From positions 2,172,501 to 2,236,500 of the forward strand of contig NZ_CP025407.1 of the NCBI RefSeq assembly GCF_002847285.1: a DNA stretch of 64,000 nucleotides, in the 5' to 3' direction. Shown here in pieces: positions 41,883 to 50,301 of this stretch; position 1 is the stretch's first letter; every line of letters begins with the position of its first letter. The position numbers and the translations under genes were made by a program. The notes below the pieces were generated by a model. The model did no database searches, had not been told where the DNA came from, and saw only the letters and a list, made by a program, of their open reading frames with translations. This DNA is from Streptomyces sp. CMB-StM0423 (GTDB lineage Bacteria; Actinomycetota; Actinomycetes; Streptomycetales; Streptomycetaceae).

Positions 41883-43583
41883 TCAGAAAGACGCCGGCTC
41901 GGTGTAGACGCCCCACTCGTCGCGCAGCGCGTCGCAGATCTCGCCGAGCGTGGCCTCGGCCCGTACCGCCGCGAGCATCGGCTCGATCATGTTGCCGCCG
42001 TCCCGGGCCGCCGTGAGCATGGCCGCCAGCGCGGCGCGCACCCGCGCGTCGTCGCGGGCGCCCTTGCGGACGGCCAGCGTGCGCACCTGCTCGCGCTCCA
42101 CCTCGTGGCTGACCCGCAGGATCTCCAGGTCGCCGGTGACGGAGCCGGTGTGGCAGTTGACGCCGACGATCTTCTTGTCGCCCTTCTCCAGCGACCGCTG
42201 GTAGCGGAAGGCCGACTCGGCGATCTCGCCGGTGAACCAGCCGTCCTCGATGCCGCGCAGGATCCCGGACGTGATCGGCCCGATGGGGTGCCGCCCGTCG
42301 GGGTGGGCGCGCCGGCCGCGCTCGCGGATCTGCTCGAAGATCTTCTCCGCGTCGGCCTCGATCCGGTCGGTGAGCTGCTCGACGTACCAGGAGCCGCCGA
42401 GGGGGTCGGCGACGTTGGCGACGCCGGTCTCCTCCATCAGCACCTGCTGGGTGCGCAGCGCGATCTCCGCGGCCCGCTCGCTGGGCAGCGCCAGGGTCTC
42501 GTCCAGGGCGTTGGTGTGCAGCGAGTTGGTGCCGCCCAGGACGGCGGCCAGCGCCTCGACGGCGGTGCGCACCACGTTGTTGTACGGCTGCTGTGCGGTC
42601 AGCGAGACGCCCGCGGTCTGGGTGTGGAAGCGCAGCCACTGCGCCTTCTCGCTGCGCGCCCCGTACACGTCGCGCAGCCAGCGGGCCCAGATGCGGCGCG
42701 CGGCGCGGAACTTGGCGATCTCCTCGAAGAAGTCGACGTGGGCGTCGAAGAAGAAGGACAGGCCGGGGGCGAAGGCGTCGACGTCGAGGCCGCGGGACAG
42801 GCCCAGCTCCACGTAGCCGAAGCCGTCGGCGAGGGTGTACGCCAGTTCCTGCGCGGCCGTGGAGCCGGCCTCGCGGATGTGGTAGCCGGAGACGGACAGC
42901 GGCTTGTACGCGGGGATGCGCTCGGCGCAGTACTCCATCAGGTCGCCGATGAGGCGCAGGTGCGGCTCGGGCCGGAAGAGCCACTCCTTCTGCGCGATGT
43001 ACTCCTTGAAGATGTCGGTCTGCAGCGTGCCGTTGAGCACGCCGGGGTCGACGCCCTGGCGCTCGGCGGCGACCAGGTACATGCAGAAGACGGGAACCGC
43101 GGGGCCGCTGATCGTCATCGAGGTGGTGATGTCGCCCAGCGGGATGTCGCGGAAGAGCACCTCCATGTCGGCGGCCGAGTCGATGGCCACGCCGCAGTGC
43201 CCCACCTCGCCCAGCGCGTGCGGGTCGTCGGAGTCGCGGCCCATGAGGGTGGGCATGTCGAACGCGACCGACAGGCCGCCGCCGCCGGCGCCGAGGATGA
43301 GCTTGTAGCGCTCGTTGGTCTGCTCGGCGTTGCCGAAGCCGGCGAACTGGCGGATGGTCCACGTCCGGCCGCGGTAGCCGGTGGCGTACAGGCCGCGGGT
43401 GTACGGGAACTCGCCGGGCCAGCCGATGCGCTCGAAGCCCTCGTAGACATCCCCGGGACGCGGGCCGTAGACCGGCTCGACGTCGTCGCCGGAGAGCGTG
43501 GTGAAGTCTGCCTCGCGCTTGCGGGCCGCGTCGTAACGCGCCTGCCAGCGGCGCCGGCCCTCTTCCATGGCCGCAGCATCCAT
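41883..43583 (-). CDS. icmA: isobutyryl-CoA mutase large subunit
   Basis: A 566-residue coenzyme-B12 mutase large subunit. The TIM-barrel signatures are [34 protein letters not shown] and TQQPYNN-like [11 protein letters not shown]. Substrate-determining residues are Phe80 (Tyr in methylmalonyl-CoA mutase) and Gln198 (Arg in methylmalonyl-CoA mutase), both diagnostic for isobutyryl-CoA/n-butyryl-CoA. The protein lacks a C-terminal cobalamin domain, so it needs the small subunit IcmB, not in this window. It links valine and fatty-acid carbon to butyryl-CoA for polyketide precursors. A palindrome at 43625-43644 lies upstream. Confidence 0.94.
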   Translation of the reverse strand: MDAAAMEEGRRRWQARYDAARKREADFTTLSGDDVEPVYGPRPGDVYEGFERIGWPGEFPYTRGLYATGYRGRTWTIRQFAGFGNAEQTNERYKLILGAGGGGLSVAFDMPTLMGRDSDDPHALGEVGHCGVAIDSAADMEVLFRDIPLGDITTSMTISGPAVPVFCMYLVAAERQGVDPGVLNGTLQTDIFKEYIAQKEWLFRPEPHLRLIGDLMEYCAERIPAYKPLSVSGYHIREAGSTAAQELAYTLADGFGYVELGLSRGLDVDAFAPGLSFFFDAHVDFFEEIAKFRAARRIWARWLRDVYGARSEKAQWLRFHTQTAGVSLTAQQPYNNVVRTAVEALAAVLGGTNSLHTNALDETLALPSERAAEIALRTQQVLMEETGVANVADPLGGSWYVEQLTDRIEADAEKIFEQIRERGRRAHPDGRHPIGPITSGILRGIEDGWFTGEIAESAFRYQRSLEKGDKKIVGVNCHTGSVTGDLEILRVSHEVEREQVRTLAVRKGARDDARVRAALAAMLTAARDGGNMIEPMLAAVRAEATLGEICDALRDEWGVYTEPASF

Positions 43584-43624
43584 GCCCGTACCGCCTCTCT
43601 CTGCGCGCGGATCGCGCGGCGCAT

Positions 43625-43644
43625 TTAATAGGACGTCCTACTAA
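43625..43644. promoter_or_regulatory. palindromic operator upstream of icmA
   Basis: TAGGACGTCCTA (43629-43640) is a perfect 12-bp palindrome. It extends symmetrically to TTA-N-...-N-TAA. It lies 41 bp upstream of the icmA ATG and resembles TetR/FadR-like operators; the divergent DUF3817 gene begins 91 bp away. Confidence 0.6.
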
Positions 43645-43735
43645 GTGTTGCATGCCCCGGGCCCCCGCGCGGCATACGCGGCCGGGGAGTGGGGGTGGTC
43701 ACGGCGCGTTTCCGGCGGGGTTTAGGCTCGATGCC

Positions 43736-44077
43736 ATGAAGAAGAGCGTCCTCACCCGCTACCGCACGATGGCGTACGTGACCGGCGTGCTCCTCGTCCT
43801 GCTGACCCTGGGCATGATCGGCAAGTACGCCCTGGACCTCTCCGGCGCGGACGGCTTCACGAAGGTCGTGAGCATCGCCCACGGCTGGCTGTACATCCTC
43901 TACCTGGTATTCGCCTTCGACCTCGGGTCCAAGGCGAAGCTCCCGGTCGGCAGGCTGATCTGGGTGCTGCTCGCGGGGACGGTGCCGACGGCGGCGTTCT
44001 TCGTGGAGCGGAAGCTCACCCGGGAGGTCGGGCCGCTGGTCGTCCGCGAGGGCGAGCCCGCGGCGGCGAAGGCGTAG
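43736..44077 (+). CDS. DUF3817 membrane protein (copy 1)
   Basis: A 113-residue membrane protein with three hydrophobic segments (VTGVLLVLLTLGMIGKYALD, GWLYILYLVFAFDLG, WVLLAGTVPTAAFFVERKL). The ATG at 43736 is chosen because TAGGCT ends 7 nt before it (leaderless pattern); an ATG at 43731 is less likely. The function is unknown. The order icmA-DUF3817-MarR matches the corresponding S. coelicolor region, so the arrangement is conserved. Confidence 0.85.
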   Translation: MKKSVLTRYRTMAYVTGVLLVLLTLGMIGKYALDLSGADGFTKVVSIAHGWLYILYLVFAFDLGSKAKLPVGRLIWVLLAGTVPTAAFFVERKLTREVGPLVVREGEPAAAKA

Positions 44078-44138
44078 GCAGGCGCGGGAAGGCCGAGCGC
44101 CGGAAGGCGGCGCGGGCGCCGGCGCGCGGCCGGGCGGA

Positions 44139-44645
44139 CTACTGCTCGAAGTCGCCCGCGGCTATCCGCAGCGGGCGGAGCATGGCGAAGATCTCCGCGC
44201 ACTGCTCGTCGTCGTACGCGCTGAGCCCGAAGTCCATCGCCATCAGGTCGCGCGTCGCCTGCTCGACGACCTCGCGGCCCCGGTCGGTGATCGACGCGAG
44301 GGTGCCGCGGCCGTCGTTGGGGTTGGGCCGCTTGGCCACGTAGCCGGACCTGACCAGCCGGTCGACGGTGTTGGTCACCGACGTCGGGTGCACCATCAGC
44401 CGCTCGCCGATCTTCGACATCGCCAGCTCGCCGGCCTTGGAGAAGGTGAGCAGCACCAGTGCCTCGTAGCGCGCGAAGGTCAGCCCGTACGGCTTGACGA
44501 CGGCGTCGACCTGCGCCAGCAGGATCTGGTGGGCGCGCATCACCGAGGTGATGGCCCCCATCGCGGGCACGGCTCCCCAGCGCTGGCGCCAGAGTTCATC
44601 GGCGCGCGCGATGGGGTCGAACGACAGGCTCAGCGGCTTCGGCAC
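44139..44645 (-). CDS. MarR-family transcriptional regulator
   Basis: A 168-residue winged-helix protein: KAGELAMSKIGERLMVHPTS (recognition region), VTNTVDRLVRSGYVAKRPNP and DGRGTLASITDRGREV (wing). It ends close to the DUF3817 gene, convergent. MarR proteins usually respond to small phenolic or lipophilic ligands; the target could be the icmA region, but no direct evidence exists. Confidence 0.9.
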   Translation of the reverse strand: MPKPLSLSFDPIARADELWRQRWGAVPAMGAITSVMRAHQILLAQVDAVVKPYGLTFARYEALVLLTFSKAGELAMSKIGERLMVHPTSVTNTVDRLVRSGYVAKRPNPNDGRGTLASITDRGREVVEQATRDLMAMDFGLSAYDDEQCAEIFAMLRPLRIAAGDFEQ

Positions 44646-44666
44646 GTCGCCGACCCTACCGCCCGG

Positions 44667-46028
44667 TCACGTCGCGGTCAGCCCGGTCTCACCCTTCGGT
44701 CGGGTCCTGCGCACTTCCAGACAGACCAGCAGCGAGCACACCGTGCCCGTGACGCCGACCGCGGCGACGGCCAGGTGCACCGGGGCGAACTCCGCGACCG
44801 CGCCCGCGCATGCCATGCCCACCCCCTGCAGCGTCATCAGCCCGGCGGTCTGCAGCGTCATCGCCCGGCCGCGCATCTCCTCGGGCACGGCGGCGACGAA
44901 CCACTGGTCGAGGCCGAGCGAGTACGAGATGCCGAAGCCGGTGAGCACCAGCAGCGGCAGTGCCCAGCCGAAGGACGGGTGCGTCACGAAGCCGATCGCG
45001 GGCACCGTCGCGAACACCGCCACCGGGAAGACGATCCGTTCCCTGCCGCGCGGCCCGAGCAGCGAGCCGGCCAGGATCTCGCTGGTGACCGCGCCGATCG
45101 GCATGCCGGTCATGAGCAGTCCGAGCCCGAGGGCGCCGATGCCGAGGTCGTCGGCGTACGCGGCCGCCAGCGCCTCGGGGGCGACGACGAAGGTCGGCGG
45201 GATCCAGGTGAGCAGCAGCAGCGCGCGGATGCGGCGGTCGCGCAGGAAGGTGCCGGCGGCGGCGAGCGAGTCGCCGACGGTGCTCGTGCGGCCGGGTGCC
45301 CCCGCGGCGCCCCCGGCGGCGGTACGGGGCGGGCGGGCGCGGGTGCCGAAGCGCAGCACCAGCGCCGAGCAGAGCAGCCCCACCGCCGTCAGCGTCAGCG
45401 TCGCGCGCGGGGAGAACGCCGCCAGCAGCCCGCCGAGGGCGAAGCCGACGAGCTGCGCCGCCTGCGCGGTGAGCCGGATGACGGAGCGGCCGAGGACGAA
45501 CCGGTCGCCGGTGCCGAGGATGTCGGCCAGCGTGGCGATCCGGGTGCCGGTGAAGACCGGCGAGATGACCCCGGCGACGCAGCGCAGCGCCAGCAGCGCG
45601 GCGACGGGCATCCCGGGCAGCACCATGGTGAGGAAGCAGGCGGCGGCGAGCAGGTCGCAGGTCACCAGCACCCGGCGGGCCGGGAGGCGGTCGGCTATCG
45701 AGGACAGCAGGGTCCCGCCGACGAGGTACGGCAGCAGGCCGACGCCCAGGGTGAGCGCGCTCAGCAGCGGGGATCCGGTGCGGTCGTAGACGAGGACGGT
45801 CAGCGCGATGGCCGCGACGACCTCGCCGAGGATCGACATGACGTGCGCGGCGAAGACGAACCGGAACTCGCGGACGCGGAAGACGTCGGCGTAGCGGGCG
45901 CGCGGGTCGGCGGCGCCCGCGGGCGCGTCCGCGGGTACGCCGGCGGGCGCGCCGGTGCCGTCCTGGCCGGACGGCGGGGCCGCGGGCACGGGTGCGGCCG
46001 CGCCGTCCGGGGCTGTGGTGTCGCTCAT
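44667..46028 (-). CDS. major facilitator superfamily transporter
   Basis: A 453-residue protein with about 12 hydrophobic segments and a ~45-residue Pro/Ala-rich cytosolic N-terminus. Motifs: FAAHVMSILGEVVAAIALTV, LPARRVLVTCDLL (motif-A-like loop) and FGISYSLGLDQWFVAAVPEEMRG. It resembles drug or macrolide exporters of the MefA/DHA3 group. The ATG at 46028 follows a GAGG at about 8 nt. It is divergent from an ArsR-type regulator gene, so that protein probably controls it. Confidence 0.88.
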   Translation of the reverse strand: MSDTTAPDGAAAPVPAAPPSGQDGTGAPAGVPADAPAGAADPRARYADVFRVREFRFVFAAHVMSILGEVVAAIALTVLVYDRTGSPLLSALTLGVGLLPYLVGGTLLSSIADRLPARRVLVTCDLLAAACFLTMVLPGMPVAALLALRCVAGVISPVFTGTRIATLADILGTGDRFVLGRSVIRLTAQAAQLVGFALGGLLAAFSPRATLTLTAVGLLCSALVLRFGTRARPPRTAAGGAAGAPGRTSTVGDSLAAAGTFLRDRRIRALLLLTWIPPTFVVAPEALAAAYADDLGIGALGLGLLMTGMPIGAVTSEILAGSLLGPRGRERIVFPVAVFATVPAIGFVTHPSFGWALPLLVLTGFGISYSLGLDQWFVAAVPEEMRGRAMTLQTAGLMTLQGVGMACAGAVAEFAPVHLAVAAVGVTGTVCSLLVCLEVRRTRPKGETGLTAT

Positions 46029-46068
46029 CCCCGGAGCCTCGCCCGCTGCCGGCGGGGGGCCGTAGTCT

Positions 46069-46084
46069 TTCGGCACCAGCCGAA
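46069..46084. promoter_or_regulatory. inverted repeat between MFS and ArsR-type genes
   Basis: TTCGGC-acca-GCCGAA lies in the divergent region, just after a TAGTCT -10-like hexamer at 46063-46068 for the regulator gene, so it overlaps the likely start of transcription. It is a candidate ArsR-type operator. Confidence 0.4.
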
Positions 46085-46109
46085 TCAGTCAGGCAGCGAG
46101 GAGGGCGCC

Positions 46110-47102
46110 GTGCCGGTGTACATGCGCTTCGGCTCCGACGACCTGCTGCGCTGCCGCTTCGCGGTCTCCCCGGTCTTCGAGACCCACGAGGCGATACGGA
46201 CGCTGCGCCGCACCGAGCGGCACGGCTACCACCGGCCGTGGCTGCGCCGCCTCGGCGACGCCGCCGCCGGGCTCGACCTCGCACCGCTGTGGATCTTCAT
46301 GCCGCACACGGGAAACGGCTACACCCCGGACTTCCTCGGCGGCCCGCCGCAGGCGGCGTACACCTCGGTGGCCGAGGGGCTGGCCCGGCTTCGCGCCACC
46401 GACCCGGCGCTGGCGCGCGCGGAGATGACCCTCTCGTTCAGCACCATGCCCGGCGCCGCCGAGTCCCCGCTCGGCCGCAAGCTGCTCGACGACCCGGCCG
46501 CCGCGATCGAGCTGATGGCCGACGTCACCGAGCGCGCCTGGCACGCGCTGGTCGAGCCGTTCTGGCCGCGGGTGCACGACCTGCTGGAGGCGGACATCGA
46601 CTACCGCGCCCGGCAGCTCGCCTCCGCGGGTCTCGGCGAGCTGTTCGCGCTGCTGCACAACCGGCTGTCGTACGAGGACGGCCTGCTGACCGTACGCACC
46701 AAGAACGACTACTACTACGAGCGCGACCTCGCCGGCGACGGTCTGCTGCTGATGCCCAGCGCCTTCGCCTGGCCGGACGTGGTGACCGGCTTCCAGCCTC
46801 CCTGGCAGCCCACCGTCATCTACCCCGCCCGCGGCGTCGGCACCCTGTGGGCGGAGTCGGGACCCGAGGCGGCGCAGGCGCTGGGGCGGCTGCTCGGCGC
46901 CGGCCGGGCCGCGGTCCTGGCCGCGCTCGACGAGCCGGCCTCCACCTCCGCGCTGGCCCGCCGCCTCGGCCTGGCCCCCTCCTCGGTCTCCGCGCACCTG
47001 ACCGTGCTGAAGGGGGCGGGCCTGCTGACGTCCCACCGCGAGCGCCACCGGGTGCTCTACGAGCGCACGCCGCTGGGCGGTGCGCTGGCCGCGGGCGGCT
47101 GA
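46110..47102 (+). CDS. ArsR-family winged-helix regulator with DUF5937-type N-domain
   Basis: A 330-residue protein. The C-terminal ~70 residues are an ArsR winged helix (STSALARRLGLAPSSVSAHL, TVLKGAGLLTSHRERHRVLY). The N-terminal ~240 residues start VPVYMRFGSDDLLRCRF and match the DUF5937-type region common in actinobacterial ArsR proteins; no metal-binding cysteines are seen. GAGGAGGG lies 4 nt before the GTG. It likely represses the divergent MFS gene. Confidence 0.88.
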   Translation: MPVYMRFGSDDLLRCRFAVSPVFETHEAIRTLRRTERHGYHRPWLRRLGDAAAGLDLAPLWIFMPHTGNGYTPDFLGGPPQAAYTSVAEGLARLRATDPALARAEMTLSFSTMPGAAESPLGRKLLDDPAAAIELMADVTERAWHALVEPFWPRVHDLLEADIDYRARQLASAGLGELFALLHNRLSYEDGLLTVRTKNDYYYERDLAGDGLLLMPSAFAWPDVVTGFQPPWQPTVIYPARGVGTLWAESGPEAAQALGRLLGAGRAAVLAALDEPASTSALARRLGLAPSSVSAHLTVLKGAGLLTSHRERHRVLYERTPLGGALAAGG

Positions 47103-47223
47103 CGCCCATCCGGACGCCTCGGGACCGCGGCACCGGCCGCGCGGGCGCGGCGTTCCGTAGCGAAAGATCCGCTCATGCCACGATCGACGGGTTCTGTTCG
47201 ATCGCCTCCCGCGGGAGAAGTGC

Positions 47224-48231
47224 ATGTCGGCGCGGATCCGTACGCTCATCAGCATCCTGCTCCTCGGGGTCCTGCTCGGCTGCACGCCCGGGGGCGGCGA
47301 CGGGGACGGTGCCGGGCCGCGGGACGGCGAGCGGGCGCGGCCGGCCACGGCGGCGAAGACGCCGTTCTGGGTGGACCCCGGCTCCCCGGCCGCCCGCCAG
47401 GTGCAGGCGTGGAAGCAGCAGGGGCGGGCGGAGGACGCCGCGCTGCTGGAGCGGATCGCGAGCCGGCCGGTCGCCGAGTGGCCCGCGGGGCACGACCCCG
47501 GCGGCGACGTGCGCAACGCGGTACGCGGCGCGGAGGCGGGCGGCCGCACGGCGGTGCTCGTGGCGTACAACATCCCGCACCGCGACTGCGGCCAGCACTC
47601 CGCGGGCGGCGCCCCCGACGCCGCCGCGTACGAGCAGTGGATCGGCTCCTTCGCCGACGGCATCGGCGACGCGAAGGCGCTGGTGATCCTCGAACCCGAC
47701 GCCGTCCCGCACGTCGTGGACGGCTGCACCCCGCCGGAGCTGCACGAGGAGCGCTACCGGCTGATCTCCGGCGCCATCGCCCGGCTCCAGCAGCACCCGG
47801 GGGTCAAGGTCTACCTCGACGCCGGCAACTCCTCCTGGATCGCCGACCCGGGCCGGCTCGCCCAGGCGCTGCGCCAGGCCGGCATCGGCGCGGCCGACGG
47901 CTTCGCGCTCAACGTCTCCAACTTCCAGCGCACCGGAGAGCAGCTCGCCTACGGCCGCCGGCTCTCCGAGCAGTTGGACGGCGCCCACTTCGTCGTCGAC
48001 ACCAGCCGCAACGGCAACGGCCCGCTCTCCGGCGCCCCGGACCAGGTGTGGTGCAACCCGCCCGGCCGGGCGCTCGGCGAGCCGCCGACGACGCGGACCG
48101 GCGACGAGCGGGCCGACGCGTTCCTGTGGGTCAAGCGCCCCGGGGAGTCGGACGGGCCGTGCCGCGGGGGCCCCGAGGCCGGCACGTGGTGGCCGGACTA
48201 CGCCCTGGGCCTGGCCCGCCGCGCGGGCTGA
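47224..48231 (+). CDS. glycoside hydrolase family 6 lipoprotein (endoglucanase-like)
   Basis: A 335-residue exported lipoprotein with lipobox LLGC at residues ~17-20. The GH6 core has VAYNIPHRDCGQHSAGG (candidate acid Asp) and ALVILEPDAVPHV (second Asp), then VYLDAGNSSWI, ADGFALNVSNFQ and a C-terminal VKRPGESDGPCRGGPEAG. GH6 enzymes cleave beta-1,4-glucan with inversion. It faces glxA-cslA convergently; in S. coelicolor the three genes are contiguous (SCO2836-2838), so it probably trims the glucan made by CslA at hyphal tips. Confidence 0.93.
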   Translation: MSARIRTLISILLLGVLLGCTPGGGDGDGAGPRDGERARPATAAKTPFWVDPGSPAARQVQAWKQQGRAEDAALLERIASRPVAEWPAGHDPGGDVRNAVRGAEAGGRTAVLVAYNIPHRDCGQHSAGGAPDAAAYEQWIGSFADGIGDAKALVILEPDAVPHVVDGCTPPELHEERYRLISGAIARLQQHPGVKVYLDAGNSSWIADPGRLAQALRQAGIGAADGFALNVSNFQRTGEQLAYGRRLSEQLDGAHFVVDTSRNGNGPLSGAPDQVWCNPPGRALGEPPTTRTGDERADAFLWVKRPGESDGPCRGGPEAGTWWPDYALGLARRAG

Positions 48232-48324
48232 ACTCCCCGGCGCGTACGAGCGGCAGAACGCTCCCCGTACGGGCGGAAGGCGCCCCCGGACGACCGGAAG
48301 GCGCCTGCCCGCGGGGTGGTACGC

Positions 48325-48354
48325 CGGCGGGGCCGAGGGGCAGCGGCCCCGCCG
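48325..48354. terminator. bidirectional hairpin between GH6 and glxA
   Basis: CGGCGGGGCCG and CGGCCCCGCCG form perfect 11-bp arms around an 8-nt loop between two convergent genes. Confidence 0.7.
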
Positions 48355-48363
48355 ACGGGCTTG

Positions 48364-50298
48364 TCAGGGCACGTGCACCCATTTCGCCTCGGACGGCACG
48401 CCCTTGCCGTCGGCGACGAAGAGCATGTACCAGCCGGGCGGCACCAGGCTCGGGTCAGCCGGCACCGTCACCGTCACCTTCCCGGCACTCTTCTTCACGT
48501 CCAACTGGATCGAGCGCTGCTCGACGTCCGTGACGTGGGTGACGGAACCCGGCCGGATCAGCCGCGCCTTCGCGACCCGCTCGGCCCCCTCGACCTCGTA
48601 CGTCGCCTTCTGCCCGCGCCCCGGCTGCTCGGGACCCGCGCCGATCGACAGCCGCTTGCCGTCCTCGGCCGTGTGCAGATACGGCGGCGTGAAGATCTCG
48701 ATGCGCTTCTCGAAGGTGCCGGGGCGGGTGTTGGCCTTGTCGCCGAAGAGGGAGTCGGAGCCGAAGGTGGCCACCCGGCCGTCGGGCAGCAGCACGGCCT
48801 CGGAGTGGTAGTTGCGGCCCACCTTCGGATCGGCGGCGCGGGTGAAGGAGTTGGTGCCCGGGTCGTAGAACTGGGCCTTGTGGATGTCGCTGTTACCGCG
48901 GCCGCGGTAGTCGGCGGAGCCGCCGCTGGTGAAGACCGTGTCGTCCGGCATGATCACGCTGTTCAGGTACCTGGTGCCCTGCGGCAGTTCCGGGCCGTCC
49001 GCGTACGCGGGCCGGTCCTTGGTCAGGTCGATGATCGAGGTGCGCGGCGTCGCCTTGGCCGACTCCCCCACCCCGCCGCCGCCGAGCACCATGACCTTCT
49101 GGTCCTGCGCGGGCGGCAGCAGCAGCGAGCCCGCGGTCTCCAGTTGGTCGGGGTCGGTCATGCCGGGCACGGTGGTGAACGAGTTGTCCTTCAGGTCCCA
49201 GATCCCGGGCTTGCGGCCGCGGTCGGCCGGGCCATAGCCGGCGTTGGCGCCGGAGTAGAAGAGCTTGCCGCCCGCGGTGAGGAAGAGGGCGGGGTACGTC
49301 GGGAAGTAGCGGTTCGGCGCCTTGGACCACTTCTTGGTCTTCGGGTCGTAGACCTCATTGTCGCCGTAGAGGATCTCGCCCGACTCGTCGAGGCCGGAGA
49401 CCGAGAGGACCTTGCCGTCGGGCAGCGTCACGAGGGTGGGGTACCAGCGGGCCTTGTCCATCGGGTCGACGCGCACGTAGCGCTCCCGGACCGGGTCGAA
49501 CTCGAAGGTGTCCTTGATCCCCTGGAAGTCCTGCTTGTCCATGGTGAGCTTCTGCGCCAGGCCGTAGACGTTGTCCGCGCTCTTGCCCGTCAGGCCCTCG
49601 ACGGCGTACTGCGCCTGCCGGTCCTGGACGTAGCCGCGGCCCTCCTCCTCGGCCTCGACGAAGACGTTGGCCTCTGCGGCGGTGACGACCGCCTTCCTGC
49701 CGCGCTTGGCGGCCTTCTTCTCCGCGGCCGGGACGGTGACGGCGGCGGTGGTGCGGTAGACGAGCCCGGAGGGGGCGATGAAGCCGGTGCCCTTCTTGAG
49801 CCTGACGGGATCGTCCGGGTTCTCGTTCTTCACCAGCATCCGGCCGCCGGCGCGCTCGACGTCGCCGTCGAGGAGTTCGTAGCGGGCGGTACCGCCGGCG
49901 ACCAGCAGCCGGCCGTCGGCGAGTTGGGTGTGGCCGGCGCAGAACAGGTCGGCGGGGGTGCGTATCTCCTCGTAGCTGTTCTTCTCCGGGTCCCACAGGA
50001 TGGTGCGGAAGGTGCCGGCGTCGAACTGCTTCTGGTCGTTGCCCGAGCCGGCGATGAGCAGCACCTTGCCGGTGTGCAGCAGCGTGGCGTGGATGGCGTT
50101 GAGGTGGTACGAGTCCGGGGTGCCCTGCACCTGCCAGGAGCCGAACTCCCGCTGGTACCCCGGCCGGGATATTCGGTACTCGTGGTACTGCTCCTCGGCG
50201 AAGCCGATGGCCGCGGGGGCGTTGAGTGCCGCCAGCACCAGGACCACGCCCGTGCCTATCGCCGCCTTCTTGAACCGTTTGCCGGGCCGGTACCCCAT
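48364..50298 (-). CDS. glxA: radical copper oxidase GlxA
   Basis: A 644-residue protein with an N-terminal signal/anchor (GTGVVLVLAALNAPAAIGFA), a seven-bladed kelch-like beta-propeller and a C-terminal immunoglobulin-like domain. The cysteine of the Cys-Tyr redox cofactor lies in LFCAGHTQLADGRLL, and copper-site segments include VGRNYHSEAVLLPDGRV. GlxA oxidises a glycan or aldehyde and is needed with CslA for tip glycan deposition and morphology in Streptomyces. It starts 3 bp after the cslA stop, confirming an operon. Confidence 0.95.
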   Translation of the reverse strand: MGYRPGKRFKKAAIGTGVVLVLAALNAPAAIGFAEEQYHEYRISRPGYQREFGSWQVQGTPDSYHLNAIHATLLHTGKVLLIAGSGNDQKQFDAGTFRTILWDPEKNSYEEIRTPADLFCAGHTQLADGRLLVAGGTARYELLDGDVERAGGRMLVKNENPDDPVRLKKGTGFIAPSGLVYRTTAAVTVPAAEKKAAKRGRKAVVTAAEANVFVEAEEEGRGYVQDRQAQYAVEGLTGKSADNVYGLAQKLTMDKQDFQGIKDTFEFDPVRERYVRVDPMDKARWYPTLVTLPDGKVLSVSGLDESGEILYGDNEVYDPKTKKWSKAPNRYFPTYPALFLTAGGKLFYSGANAGYGPADRGRKPGIWDLKDNSFTTVPGMTDPDQLETAGSLLLPPAQDQKVMVLGGGGVGESAKATPRTSIIDLTKDRPAYADGPELPQGTRYLNSVIMPDDTVFTSGGSADYRGRGNSDIHKAQFYDPGTNSFTRAADPKVGRNYHSEAVLLPDGRVATFGSDSLFGDKANTRPGTFEKRIEIFTPPYLHTAEDGKRLSIGAGPEQPGRGQKATYEVEGAERVAKARLIRPGSVTHVTDVEQRSIQLDVKKSAGKVTVTVPADPSLVPPGWYMLFVADGKGVPSEAKWVHVP

Positions 50299-50301
50299 GG
50301 A

